Positions 49,176 to 58,575 of a stretch of DNA of 64,000 nucleotides are shown here, one piece after another. The position numbers and the translations under genes are program-made. Origin of the DNA: an uncultured Methylococcaceae bacterium (GTDB taxonomy: Bacteria > Pseudomonadota > Gammaproteobacteria > Methylococcales > Methylomonadaceae); assembly GCA_913056195.1 (NCBI GenBank), contig CAJXMF010000006.1, forward strand, positions 1 through 64,000, written 5' to 3'. Positions within the stretch are counted from its first letter, which is position 1; each line of letters opens with the position of its first letter. Under the pieces are notes generated by a model. The model searched no databases. It was not told the origin of the DNA and saw nothing but the letters and a program-made list of their open reading frames with translations.

Positions 49176-49411
49176 CGTGCTCAGATGTTTCAATCATTCC
49201 GGGTTTCGCTACCCCGTATCAATAGCCTGCAGTTCATTGATCTCCATGTCGCCTTGTTTGGCGAACACATGAGACAAAGCGCCGCTGTGACGATCCGTGA
49301 GCAGAAATGCCTGGCATGGCATTCCCAGGCAGAATCCACACTGCCATTAAGTTAAGAGATAATCCTGGTTCCAAAACGGAGATTCCGGGAACAAGAAAAG
49401 CCTTGTAAAAG

Positions 49412-49444
49412 GTAGGGGGGATAAGCGTAGCGCATCCCCCCTAC
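49412..49444. repeat. REP-like palindrome
   Basis: GTAGGGGGGATAAGCGTAGCGCATCCCCCCTAC. Confidence 0.7.
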
Positions 49445-49794
49445 AAGACTGTTACCTTTTCTAACCCGACATCGAATGCAACAGGTAAAGTAAAAGGCCA
49501 TCCCATCAACAAAACAATTCAATTGAAAAAAGGGCTGCCTATCACACAAGCCTGAAGATTCTGAATGTCCTGGATTAAGACAACATTGCTTTGAAGCACT
49601 GTCCATATGGGAAACGGACAAAGGACTGAAAAAGAGAATCGAGTTGATGAATAAAATCAGGAAGGAAGGACGGCCGGAATGTGTGACACATCCCAGCCGG
49701 ACTTAAACCATATCGAACAGTCCGAGCGGACCGATTGTGACATCGTTCTCATACGGAACGCATGAGAACGATGAGAGACTATTTCTAAAGATAA

Positions 49795-51219
49795 TTAGAA
49801 ATCGATTTGTGCCCGTAATTGGAAGGCATTGTAGTTAGTACCAACCACTGTGGGTTTCGCGGTACCATGAGACCAAACATAGTTCGCCATGAATTTAACA
49901 GTAGAATTTGGATACCAGTTCAAACCAATGGTTGAGTTGTGGCGGATACCACCTTGCACAGCATTAGTAGGATTAGGAAAATCGGCTGCACCATTAGCCG
50001 ATAAATCCAGATAGCTGTAACGATAAGCCATTTCAAGAGCACCCCAACCGCCTTTACCTAAAGGACGTGCCGGCTTAACCCGAGTAAAGGCCCCTTCATG
50101 TTTCTTATAACGACGGGATTCACCGGTGACAAACCAACTGGCAAATCCATACCAGGCATCAAAATTAGCATTCTGTCCGCCAGGATTGGCATTAACAACA
50201 TGCGCTCTCATGTATTCGCCCTGTAATGCAAATGGCCCGTACACACCGGATGCTTCTAAACCAAATTTAGTAGTGTTATCAACATGAGTAAATGCGGGTT
50301 GCCCTGTAAAGTTGCTGGCTCTATGTTGCTCAGGTCTAGCTTTAAATTTTAAATTATTATTAGATGCTGAATAATATCTTTGTTCTACCGAGGCTCCGAA
50401 ATGCAAGACTTCAGTTTTGGTTACGATGGGTGCTAAAGTGATCCGTCCGGCGAATGCCTGGCTGCCTAATGCTTTATCACCGCCTTTGCCAATATTCCTA
50501 TTGTCTTTATTGACATCATTTCCATACCAGCCGCCCCAGAATGTCCAGACGCCTTCCTCACCGAGCTCTCCATGACTTTTCAGACTGATACCAATGGCCC
50601 GCTCAGGAACCAATGATTGGGTCAAGCCCCTCTCCATAAAAGTCAGGTATTTACTACTGTTAATATATTCCAGACCTAAAGGCTCTTTATCATTACCGAC
50701 GGTGATAATCATAGGAACCGGCAGGTCAAACATTTTTTCCAGACCGGTATAGGCAATCCAAGCGTCTTTAATGGTACCTTTACCACCGAAATCATAGGCG
50801 AATTGATATTTAAAATCATGGAAAACTTTGCCTTTCATGTGGATCCGGAAACGGTGCAATTCGCTACCATTTTGATAATTGCTACCAGCAATGTTGTTAC
50901 TATTACCGCTAAACCAGCCGGTATCGACCATCATCCGGCCGCCGATGCCCATGGAAAAATCGCCATCGGTGGATTTAATTTTTAAATGACCGCCTTTCAA
51001 TGAAACGCGCACTTCATTTTCAATGGCTTTTTTGGCGACTTGAGAATCCTCTTTAGCCAGTTTGCTCAATTTTTTGTACTGAGCGTGATTAATTGCCCCG
51101 TTTTGCAACAAAACATCAAGTAATTGTTCATTACTTAAGCCTGCCGCAGCGTCAACCGACATTAAAGAAGCCGTTGCCAGAACCAGCGCACTGGCTGAGC
51201 GTTGTATCTTTTGTTTCAT
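49795..51219 (-). CDS. Phosphate-selective porin O/P (OprP) family
   Basis: Signal peptide; FSMGIGGRMMVDTGWFSG, KGKVFHDFKYQFAYDFGGKGTIKDAWIAYTG, GWGALEMAYRYSYLDLS; terminal FQLRAQIDF beta signal. Start set at ATG 51219. Confidence 0.9.
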   Translation of the reverse strand: MKQKIQRSASALVLATASLMSVDAAAGLSNEQLLDVLLQNGAINHAQYKKLSKLAKEDSQVAKKAIENEVRVSLKGGHLKIKSTDGDFSMGIGGRMMVDTGWFSGNSNNIAGSNYQNGSELHRFRIHMKGKVFHDFKYQFAYDFGGKGTIKDAWIAYTGLEKMFDLPVPMIITVGNDKEPLGLEYINSSKYLTFMERGLTQSLVPERAIGISLKSHGELGEEGVWTFWGGWYGNDVNKDNRNIGKGGDKALGSQAFAGRITLAPIVTKTEVLHFGASVEQRYYSASNNNLKFKARPEQHRASNFTGQPAFTHVDNTTKFGLEASGVYGPFALQGEYMRAHVVNANPGGQNANFDAWYGFASWFVTGESRRYKKHEGAFTRVKPARPLGKGGWGALEMAYRYSYLDLSANGAADFPNPTNAVQGGIRHNSTIGLNWYPNSTVKFMANYVWSHGTAKPTVVGTNYNAFQLRAQIDF

Positions 51220-51440
51220 AAATAACCCTTGGTAGTGTGCAAAAAAAACAAACGTTGTTAATTCGCGACAAAGGATAAATGAACAATATGACAGGATTAT
51301 GACAATTTTATTTTTTGTTTTAATTCTTGACAAAAATATGCTGGTTTTAAGCCAAAACCGCAAGAGGAAGAAGGCTTTTGGCCCGGATATTTCATGATTA
51401 TTCATTGCTCCCAGGCCTGAGCATAAAAAACGAGCAATCC

Positions 51441-51469
51441 GTAGAGTGGATAAGCGCAGCGCATCCACC
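51441..51469. repeat. REP-like palindrome
   Basis: GTAGAGTGGATAAGCGCAGCGCATCCACC; shares GTAGxGxGGATAAGCGxAGCGCATCC with 49412..49444. Confidence 0.7.
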
Positions 51470-51605
51470 GAACAGGCAAACTCCGGCTTGGGAACGAGCT
51501 AACGAGCTAAAACACAGGTGATTTGGAGGCATTCATTGTTCGCTGGATACCGGCGTTCCCTGTGGTAAACATCTTGTTGCTAAAAAACTATGCAGTTTAT
51601 CCCCC

Positions 51606-51627
51606 GTAGGAGCGACTTTAGTCGCGA
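51606..51627. repeat. REP-like hairpin
   Basis: GTAGGAGCGACTTTAGTCGCGA, similar to the Pseudomonas REP consensus GTAGGAGCGAGCTTGCTCGCGA. Confidence 0.65.
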
Positions 51628-51677
51628 TCAAACCACAACCCATTCCTTGTTCCCACAGAATTTGGACACGATGAAAA

Positions 51678-51944
51678 TCAGGAATTGAGGATATTGTTGC
51701 GGTGCGTCGCAATCAGACGCCATTTATCGATACGCTTTAATTTTTTGATGCCGCTTTCCCGGCGGGTGGCGGAGCTTCGGTTATGTCCAGCTTCCACATA
51801 GACGACTTGTTGTGGTTGTCGCCCTCTAAAATACTTGGCACCCTGGCCATTTTTATGCTGTTTAAAACGTTGGGCGACATTTTTGCTAATGCCGGTGTAC
51901 AGCGTTCCATCGCTGCATAAAATCATATAAACCGACCATTCCAC
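51678..51944 (-). CDS. GIY-YIG nuclease family protein
   Basis: WSVYMILCSDGTLYTGISKNVAQRFKQHKNGQGAKYFRGRQP. Confidence 0.93.
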   Translation of the reverse strand: MEWSVYMILCSDGTLYTGISKNVAQRFKQHKNGQGAKYFRGRQPQQVVYVEAGHNRSSATRRESGIKKLKRIDKWRLIATHRNNILNS

Positions 51945-51950
51945 GACCGT

Positions 51951-52229
51951 TTAGTCCTTTTTTTCACCGGCAAATTTAATATTGTAAAAAGCCGCACACG
52001 CCGATGCGACCACAATAAAGCCATAGCGGGTGATATACATTAACAGCTTGCTTTGGCTATGTATTGCCGCGTCTTTCAGACTTGGCGTTACAAACCAGGT
52101 CCAGGAAAAGGCGACCGTCAAATAAATCACTAATCCAACAATCGCCCAGTTGACCGGATCACGGCCGGTTTTTTGAGCGGTAAAGTAATACCATACGGCA
52201 AAAGACGCCGCGACGATGGAACTCAGCAT
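51951..52229 (-). CDS. Hypothetical membrane protein
   Basis: About 92 aa from MLSSIVAASFAVWYYFTAQKTGRDP with 3 hydrophobic segments. Confidence 0.65.
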   Translation of the reverse strand: MLSSIVAASFAVWYYFTAQKTGRDPVNWAIVGLVIYLTVAFSWTWFVTPSLKDAAIHSQSKLLMYITRYGFIVVASACAAFYNIKFAGEKKD

Positions 52230-52305
52230 GTTTTCTCTCCTCTTGTTTTTATTGTCTGATGTAACCTGAATAACCCACAAAACAACCTGTTTACGCCATT
52301 ATATT

Positions 52306-52755
52306 TTATCGACGCAAAAATTCCTCAACACCTTTATTAGCCAGTTGATCGGCTTTTTCGTTTCCGGCATCACCGGTATGGCCACGCACCCATTCCCATT
52401 CCACTTGATGTCGTTGCAGGGCCTCATCGAGTCTTCGCCACAGGTCTTCATTTTTCACCGGCTTCCTGGCGGCGGTTTTCCAGCCGCGCTTTTTCCAGTT
52501 TTCCATCCACTCGGTAATCCCTTGCAGGACATATTTGGAATCGGTATAGAGCTTGACGTAACACGGCCGTTTCAGGGTTTCAAGCGCTTGTATTGCGGCC
52601 ATCAACTCCATACGGTTATTGGTGGTTTTCGCTTCACCACCGTGCAGGCTTTTCTGATTATTTTTATGGGAGAAATAAACCCCCCATCCACCCGGCCCAG
52701 GGTTGCCTTTACAGGCGCCATCGGTATAAATCGTTACAATATCGTGCTCTGTCAT
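52306..52755 (-). CDS. rnhA: Ribonuclease HI
   Basis: [80 protein letters not shown]. Confidence 0.97.
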   Translation of the reverse strand: MTEHDIVTIYTDGACKGNPGPGGWGVYFSHKNNQKSLHGGEAKTTNNRMELMAAIQALETLKRPCYVKLYTDSKYVLQGITEWMENWKKRGWKTAARKPVKNEDLWRRLDEALQRHQVEWEWVRGHTGDAGNEKADQLANKGVEEFLRR

Positions 52756-53465
52756 GATTGCTCTTGTCGTTGCTCCATGCCTTGTCTTGCCGCCGGGACA
52801 AAGCGCGGTCTGGCTGTTTTAATCTTGCCCACCGGAATCAGTTTGTAGGTGCGTTTTACCGCTTTCAATCCATAGGCCATGGCGGTCAGTGGTTTAATGC
52901 CCCAATTAAATTCACCCGACGTCATCGTAAAGGTATCGACGTTGAATTCAACATGATTGAGCATTTCAAAATTCATCAGTTTCAGCCAGTCCAGCATGCG
53001 CCGACGGCTGATAAAATGGCTCAGCCAGGAGTCAGCCAGTTTGATGTCCAGCAAATATTGATAGCGCACCGACAGACTCAACGGGTTAAAATTCAGCACG
53101 ACCAGCTCGCCGCCGGGCTTCAATACCCGGTCAATTTCTCGCAGGGTATAAAAACGATGGGCATCAAATTCCAATAAATGCGGCAAAATAATCAAATCCA
53201 TTGAGGCCGTTTGCATGGGCAAGGCGTAGGCGCGCCCTTGTATCAGCAACGCCTTTGAGCAGCCTTTATTCTCACGGTCTAAAATAACGAATTGCCGGTA
53301 TAAATCACAATCGATAAATTCCTGTTCCCAATCAAGCCCCCCGACTTGCAGAATCCATTGTCTGCAGCTCACGCTAATCGCCCGCTGTAAATATTGCCCT
53401 TCCATCGTCTTGAGCAGCTTTCCCCGCGGCGTTTGATAAAGATCAAATAAAAAATTTCGTTTCAT
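52752..53465 (-). CDS. SAM-dependent methyltransferase-like protein next to rnhA
   Basis: [50 protein letters not shown]. Confidence 0.88.
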   Translation of the reverse strand: MKRNFLFDLYQTPRGKLLKTMEGQYLQRAISVSCRQWILQVGGLDWEQEFIDCDLYRQFVILDRENKGCSKALLIQGRAYALPMQTASMDLIILPHLLEFDAHRFYTLREIDRVLKPGGELVVLNFNPLSLSVRYQYLLDIKLADSWLSHFISRRRMLDWLKLMNFEMLNHVEFNVDTFTMTSGEFNWGIKPLTAMAYGLKAVKRTYKLIPVGKIKTARPRFVPAARQGMEQRQEQS

Positions 53466-53554
53466 ATTAGAGCAATGCTAAGGATCCTGGCTTTATCCGT
53501 CAACGCGAAAAACTCGGGTCGTTATTCGGTACTTGCTTCACCCATTGACGGTCA

Positions 53555-53785
53555 CTATTGAAGAATCAGCAACAGGTGCTGCAAGTGCTCTGCCGCCTCA
53601 ACACCCAAATCGGTCAAATAACCGCCATCCTGCTGGGTCACGATGCCTTTTTCAAACAGACGTTCAGCGGCAGCCGCCGCTTTAGGATTGGTCTGTGTAT
53701 GCACCTTAATGCCTTCCTGAGTAGACTCCAGATTAAACAAGGCCAATAAATTTATTTCATCAATTATTTCCGGACTCAACGCCAT
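53555..53785 (-). CDS. TIGR02647-like small DNA-binding protein
   Basis: 76 aa: MALSPEIIDEINLLALFNLESTQEGIKVHTQTNPKAAAAAERLFEKGIVTQQDGGYLTDLGVEAAEHLQHLLLIL. Confidence 0.75.
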   Translation of the reverse strand: MALSPEIIDEINLLALFNLESTQEGIKVHTQTNPKAAAAAERLFEKGIVTQQDGGYLTDLGVEAAEHLQHLLLILQ

Positions 53786-54089
53786 TATTTTCTCCAGTTA
53801 TTAAGTAAGACCTGAATCTGTGACGATACTACGATACAGGTAAAGAATTTCTTGTTCCCGCCATCCTCGGTGAAAATGCATACGAAACGTTTCTCAAACT
53901 CGGTTTGCATTCCCACTCAGAAGTATGGAAACGAACAACTTTTTTAAAACTTCCGGCTCACTATACACTGATTTATATTGGTCTCGCTATTTAAGAATCG
54001 CTCACCGCTTTGCGTTGCCGTCACACGTTTGTCATCTTGTCTTGGTAACGTAAGTCAATATTATGGTTTCAGGTTGATATAAAGCTACT

Positions 54090-55109
54090 GTGTTGCATTC
54101 CAACGATTTACCCGAATTACAGCGTCTGCAAACGCTAATCCAACAATCATCCCATCCGCAATTATCCTCCCGGGAGTTATGCCGCATCAATGATGAAAAC
54201 GCCACGTGGCCCGTTTATGCGGTAAGCCTGGGCAATCTGGACAAATCGTTACCGAGCATCACCTTTGTTGGCGGCATTCATGGCCTGGAGCGTATCGGCA
54301 CACAGGTGGTTCTGGCCTTTCTGGAAACCCTGCTGGAACGTTTGAAATGGGACAAAGCGTTGACCAATGTGTTGCAATTACTGAACATTCACTTTATTCC
54401 ATTGGTCAATCCAGTCGGCATGTTGCGGCATACCCGCTCTAATCACCAGGGCATTGATTTAATGCGCAATGCGCCGATTGACAGTCACGAAAAAACGGTC
54501 TGGCTGGCCGGTGGTCACCGCCTGTCGCCGCTGCTGCCCTGGTATCGAGGCGAAGAAAACCAGCCCATGCAAGAAGAAGCACAGGCGTTATGCGATTTTG
54601 TGTTGCAGGAAGTAACCCCCAACCCGTTCAGTGTCGTATTGGATTGTCATTCAGGCTTTGGTTTTCATAATCATATCTGGTTTCCCTGGGCAAAAAGCCG
54701 CCTGCAACCGATTCAACATTTAGGTGAAATCTTTTATTTGCGCCAGCTGTTTCAACAAACCTATCCATACCAGAATTACCGCTTCGAACCACAGTCTCAA
54801 CATTATTTAACGCATGGCGATTTATGGGATTACCTTTATTTGCAGTCATTAAGCAGCAGCGGGATTTTTTTACCCTTGACCCTGGAAATGGGCTCCTGGC
54901 GCTGGATTCGCAAAAACCCGCTGCAACTTCTCAAAATACAGGGCTTGTACCACCCGATAAAACCCCATCGCATCAACCGGGTTTTGCGCGGCCATCTGGT
55001 GCTGATGGATTTTTTAATCCATGCCACCGCATCCTGGCAGCATTGGCTGGAACAAGGGGAGCGTGAATCCATGTATCGACAAGCGATGGCGCTATGGTAT
55101 GAAAAATAA
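54090..55109 (+). CDS. M14-family zinc carboxypeptidase-like protein
   Basis: GTG start; TFVGGIHGLERIGTQVVLAFLETLLERL, IPLVNPVGM, VVLDCHSGFGF. Confidence 0.8.
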   Translation: MLHSNDLPELQRLQTLIQQSSHPQLSSRELCRINDENATWPVYAVSLGNLDKSLPSITFVGGIHGLERIGTQVVLAFLETLLERLKWDKALTNVLQLLNIHFIPLVNPVGMLRHTRSNHQGIDLMRNAPIDSHEKTVWLAGGHRLSPLLPWYRGEENQPMQEEAQALCDFVLQEVTPNPFSVVLDCHSGFGFHNHIWFPWAKSRLQPIQHLGEIFYLRQLFQQTYPYQNYRFEPQSQHYLTHGDLWDYLYLQSLSSSGIFLPLTLEMGSWRWIRKNPLQLLKIQGLYHPIKPHRINRVLRGHLVLMDFLIHATASWQHWLEQGERESMYRQAMALWYEK

Positions 55110-55890
55110 AACGCAAGACTGTTTTGTGTTGATCCGAGGGCTAATACGAGAATCACGCCATTGGGGTGATTTTACCGATGAATTATGCAGAACGTTCCCC
55201 GATATGCCGGTGTTGACCCCCGATATTCCGGGCAATGGTAAGCTGTTTAAACAATCCAGCCCGCGCAGCATAGCGGCGATGACCGATGCACTGCGCAAGC
55301 GGCTCGGCTATCCTGCAAATATTCATTTAATCGCTATTTCGATGGGCGGCATGATTGCGATTGACTGGATGCAGCGCTATCCGCAAGAAATCCGGTCAGC
55401 CGTGCTGATCAATACCAGCGTACGTCCATTGGCGCCGTTTTATCAGCGCTTGCGTTGGCAGGTCTATCCGGCCATTTTTAAACTATTGCTGCAAAAACCA
55501 GATAACCGTGAACACAGCATTCTGAAACTCACGGCCAATTTAAAGCGAAACGCTCCTGACATCCTGCGGCAGTGGCGGCAATGGCAACATCAATGCCCGG
55601 TTTCCCCAGCCAATGCCCTGAATCAATTATATGCTGCGGCCCGTTTCAAAATTGGCAAACAAAAACCTGCCATCCCCATTCTGGTCGTTTGTAGCCAAGC
55701 CGACCGCCTGGTGGACTATCGTTGCAGCCTGGCATTACAACATTTCTGGCACACCGATTATCGTCAACACCCGACAGCAGGCCACGACTTGCCGCTGGAT
55801 GACCCGACCTGGCTCACCGAAACCATTCGGGACTGGCAGCATCATCAAAACAGCACGAATTTTAATCCCGACATACGCCTGACATATTGA
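55099..55890 (+). CDS. Alpha/beta hydrolase
   Basis: FVLIRGLIRESRHWGDFTDEL, LIAISMGGMIAIDWMQRYP, ILVVCSQADRLVDYRCS, AGHDLPLDDP. Confidence 0.85.
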   Translation: MKNKTQDCFVLIRGLIRESRHWGDFTDELCRTFPDMPVLTPDIPGNGKLFKQSSPRSIAAMTDALRKRLGYPANIHLIAISMGGMIAIDWMQRYPQEIRSAVLINTSVRPLAPFYQRLRWQVYPAIFKLLLQKPDNREHSILKLTANLKRNAPDILRQWRQWQHQCPVSPANALNQLYAAARFKIGKQKPAIPILVVCSQADRLVDYRCSLALQHFWHTDYRQHPTAGHDLPLDDPTWLTETIRDWQHHQNSTNFNPDIRLTY

Positions 55891-55927
55891 GCGGTTATTC
55901 TAAGCAAACACTTCATTGAATAGAATT

Positions 55928-57634
55928 ATGATTGATACCCAGAAAATATTGCACGAGACCTATCCCGAGCTGAAAATTGGCAAGCACAACAAGGCTGTTC
56001 ATAAGCTGTTGAAAAAACTGCTGCATGAAGATGACTTTAATCGCTTTATTCAAAAGCATCAACACCTTAAAGGCTTTGCCTTTTTGGATAAATTACTGCG
56101 TCATTTTCAATTCAGCTATCAGGTCAGCGCTGAATCCTATCGTCATATTCCCGCCGAAGGCCGCGTGTTGATTGTCGCCAACCATCCGATCGGAACGCTG
56201 GACGGCCTGGCGTTGGTCAAAATGATTCGCTCGGTGCGGCCGGATGTGCGGATTGTGGTCAACCGCGTGTTAATGCATATGGAGCCATTGCAATCGGTTT
56301 TTCTGCCGGTCGATGTGTTGTCTTCCAAAAAATCTCACAAAAACGCCTATCAGCGAATGATGGAGGCGCTGGAAAATGAAGAAGCCTTAATTTTTTTTCC
56401 GGCGGGCGAAGTCTCTCGCATCACACCTAAAGGGGTGCGTGATGGTAAATGGCAAAAAGGCTTTTTAAAGGTCGCGCGCAAGGCCCAATGCCCGATTTTG
56501 CCGATTCATATCAAAGCCAGCAATTCTGCCGTGTTTTATCTGACCTCCATGCTTTACAAGCCGATGGGCACCCTGCTTCTGACGCATGAAATGTTTAACA
56601 AAAACGATCAGGAAATCGTCTTTAAAGTCGGCGCGCCCATTCCCTATCAGGCGTTTGCGAAAAGTCCGCTGGCGGATAAGGAACTGTGCCAGAAATTTCG
56701 TAAACACGTCATCAACCTGGGCACGAAAAAAGCCAAACCGCTGTTTAAAACCATCGAAACGGTCGCTCACCCGGCCAATACCAAAGCGATTAAAAAAGCC
56801 CTGTATCAATCTCGCCTGCTCGGCGAAACCCGCGATAACAAGAAAATTTTTCTGTATCAATACACGGATGATTGTCCGGTGATGCAGGAAATCGCTCGCT
56901 TGCGTGAACTGACCTTTCGCTGTGTAGAAGAAGGCACGGGGCAAGCGCAGGACATGGATGCCTACGATGTGTATTACCAGCATCTGGTGTTATGGGATGA
57001 TACCGACCTGGAAATTGTCGGCGCTTACCGTATTGGAGAAGGTCGGCAGATCATGGAACAACAGGGCATCAGCGGTTTTTACAGCTATACCCTGTTTGAT
57101 TTTTCCGCATCGTTCCAGAGCTTGTTACCCTACAGCATCGAACTCGGTCGCAGTTTTGTGCAACCGCGGTATTGGGGACAGCGCAGTCTGGATTATTTAT
57201 GGTATGGCATCGGCGCCTATTTACGCGACAAGCCCAATATAAAATATCTTTTTGGCCCGGTCAGTCTCAGCAATGCCTATCCTGAAGAGGCCAAAGAAGC
57301 CATTGTCAGCTTTTATCAGCATCAATTCGGCAGCGACCAAAAACTGGCTCAGGCACGCCAGCCTTTTGTGCCATCAGACACATCCCGCCAATTTGCTGAA
57401 AGCCAATTCTGTGATGATTATAAAACCAGTTTTAAAATCCTGAATCGTGAACTTAAAAAGCTGGGTGTCAAGGTACCGACCTTGTACAAGCAATATGTAG
57501 AGTTATGCGAAGACCACGGCTGCCGTTTTATTGATTTCAATATCGATCCGGATTTTAATGATTGTATCGACAGCCTGGTGTTAGTTGAGCTGGATAAAAT
57601 CACCGCCAAAAAACGCCAGCGTTATATTGGCTGA
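55928..57634 (+). CDS. Bifunctional acyltransferase, OlsF-like (PlsC-type plus OlsB-like domains)
   Basis: N-terminal VANHPIGTLDGLALVKMI, FFPAGEVSR (PlsC); C-terminal RELTFRCVEEGTGQAQDMDAYDVYYQHLVLWDDTDLEIVGAYRIGEG (OlsB-like). Confidence 0.85.
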   Translation: MIDTQKILHETYPELKIGKHNKAVHKLLKKLLHEDDFNRFIQKHQHLKGFAFLDKLLRHFQFSYQVSAESYRHIPAEGRVLIVANHPIGTLDGLALVKMIRSVRPDVRIVVNRVLMHMEPLQSVFLPVDVLSSKKSHKNAYQRMMEALENEEALIFFPAGEVSRITPKGVRDGKWQKGFLKVARKAQCPILPIHIKASNSAVFYLTSMLYKPMGTLLLTHEMFNKNDQEIVFKVGAPIPYQAFAKSPLADKELCQKFRKHVINLGTKKAKPLFKTIETVAHPANTKAIKKALYQSRLLGETRDNKKIFLYQYTDDCPVMQEIARLRELTFRCVEEGTGQAQDMDAYDVYYQHLVLWDDTDLEIVGAYRIGEGRQIMEQQGISGFYSYTLFDFSASFQSLLPYSIELGRSFVQPRYWGQRSLDYLWYGIGAYLRDKPNIKYLFGPVSLSNAYPEEAKEAIVSFYQHQFGSDQKLAQARQPFVPSDTSRQFAESQFCDDYKTSFKILNRELKKLGVKVPTLYKQYVELCEDHGCRFIDFNIDPDFNDCIDSLVLVELDKITAKKRQRYIG

Positions 57635-57697
57635 TACGGTTTTAACAGGCTTTGTTGTGAATATTCCGAACATCGCTTCTCTCTTGCAGATATGTAG

Positions 57698-57773
57698 GTA
57701 CGATTAGCGTTAGCGTAATCGTACAAATGCCACAACCGCCAATCTCCGATTACGCTAAGCTAATCGGAGCTAC
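57698..57773. repeat. REPIN-like pair of inverted palindromes
   Basis: GTACGATTAgcgttagcgTAATCGTAC and CTCCGATTAcgctaagcTAATCGGAG; the second, reverse-complemented (GTAGCTCCGATTAGCTTAGCGTAATCGGAG), matches the first (GTAGGTACGATTAGCGTTAGCGTAATCGTAC). Confidence 0.75.
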
Positions 57774-57810
57774 GACGCTGATAAACCATTGCATTCCAAC
57801 TCAGCACGAA

Positions 57811-58575
57811 TTACCTGGCATTCAGCTTGTTTAACCCAATCGCCTCCTGGACTTCATCCCACAAGGCTTCATACGCCGCATAGGATCGACTTCGGGGCAT
57901 AAACTCGCCGACGGGGTTATGCTCCAAACCCATGCGTTCGACTTCACTGGCATAAGGGATAACGGTTTGGCAAATATCCGGGTGTTTTTCCTGCAAATTC
58001 GCCATAATATCCCGATGCATGGTTTTACGTCGATCGGCCATCGAGAAAAAAGGCAATAGCTGAAGCTGTTTGAGCTTATTGTCCTTCAGATGTTTCTTGA
58101 GCAAATCCAGCGTGCGTAATGACAGCGTGGTTGGAATAATAGGCGATAACAAAACATCCGAGGCGGAAAAAACAGCTTCCGACAACAGAGAAATATTCGG
58201 CGGACAATCTAAAAAAATCAACGGGTATTCCTGCTGCAGCGGCTTTAATAATTTTTTCAGTCGCGCGGTGGGTTTTTTCGCCTCATCCAGCACCAGATCC
58301 AGATTACGGAACGAAAAATCCGCCGGAATTAAATCCAGGTTTTCAAAATCGGTGGCCTTGATCAAGTCATCCAGGTCGCGTTCTCCGGCGACCACCGCTT
58401 TACTGCCGCCTTTTATTTTAGGTTTTATGCGAAAATAAAAACTGCTTGCCCCTTGTGGATCCAGGTCCCAGATCAAGGTTTTTATCGACATTTTAGCGGC
58501 AATATAGGCCAGGTTGACGACAGTTGCTGTTTTACCGACCCCGCCTTTAATGTTGTAACATGCAATAACCGTCAT
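57811..58575 (-). CDS. ParA family ATPase
   Basis: MTVIACYNIKGGVGKTATVVNLAYIAA, LIWDLDPQGASSFYF, LIFLDCPPNISLLSEAVFSASDVLLSPIIPTTLSLRTL. Confidence 0.92.
   Translation of the reverse strand: MTVIACYNIKGGVGKTATVVNLAYIAAKMSIKTLIWDLDPQGASSFYFRIKPKIKGGSKAVVAGERDLDDLIKATDFENLDLIPADFSFRNLDLVLDEAKKPTARLKKLLKPLQQEYPLIFLDCPPNISLLSEAVFSASDVLLSPIIPTTLSLRTLDLLKKHLKDNKLKQLQLLPFFSMADRRKTMHRDIMANLQEKHPDICQTVIPYASEVERMGLEHNPVGEFMPRSRSYAAYEALWDEVQEAIGLNKLNAR

Noticed and set aside
49352-49621. 89-aa minus-strand ORF downstream of the P-type ATPase
   Set aside because: Spans a REP-like palindrome and has no recognisable domain or conserved composition; likely non-coding.
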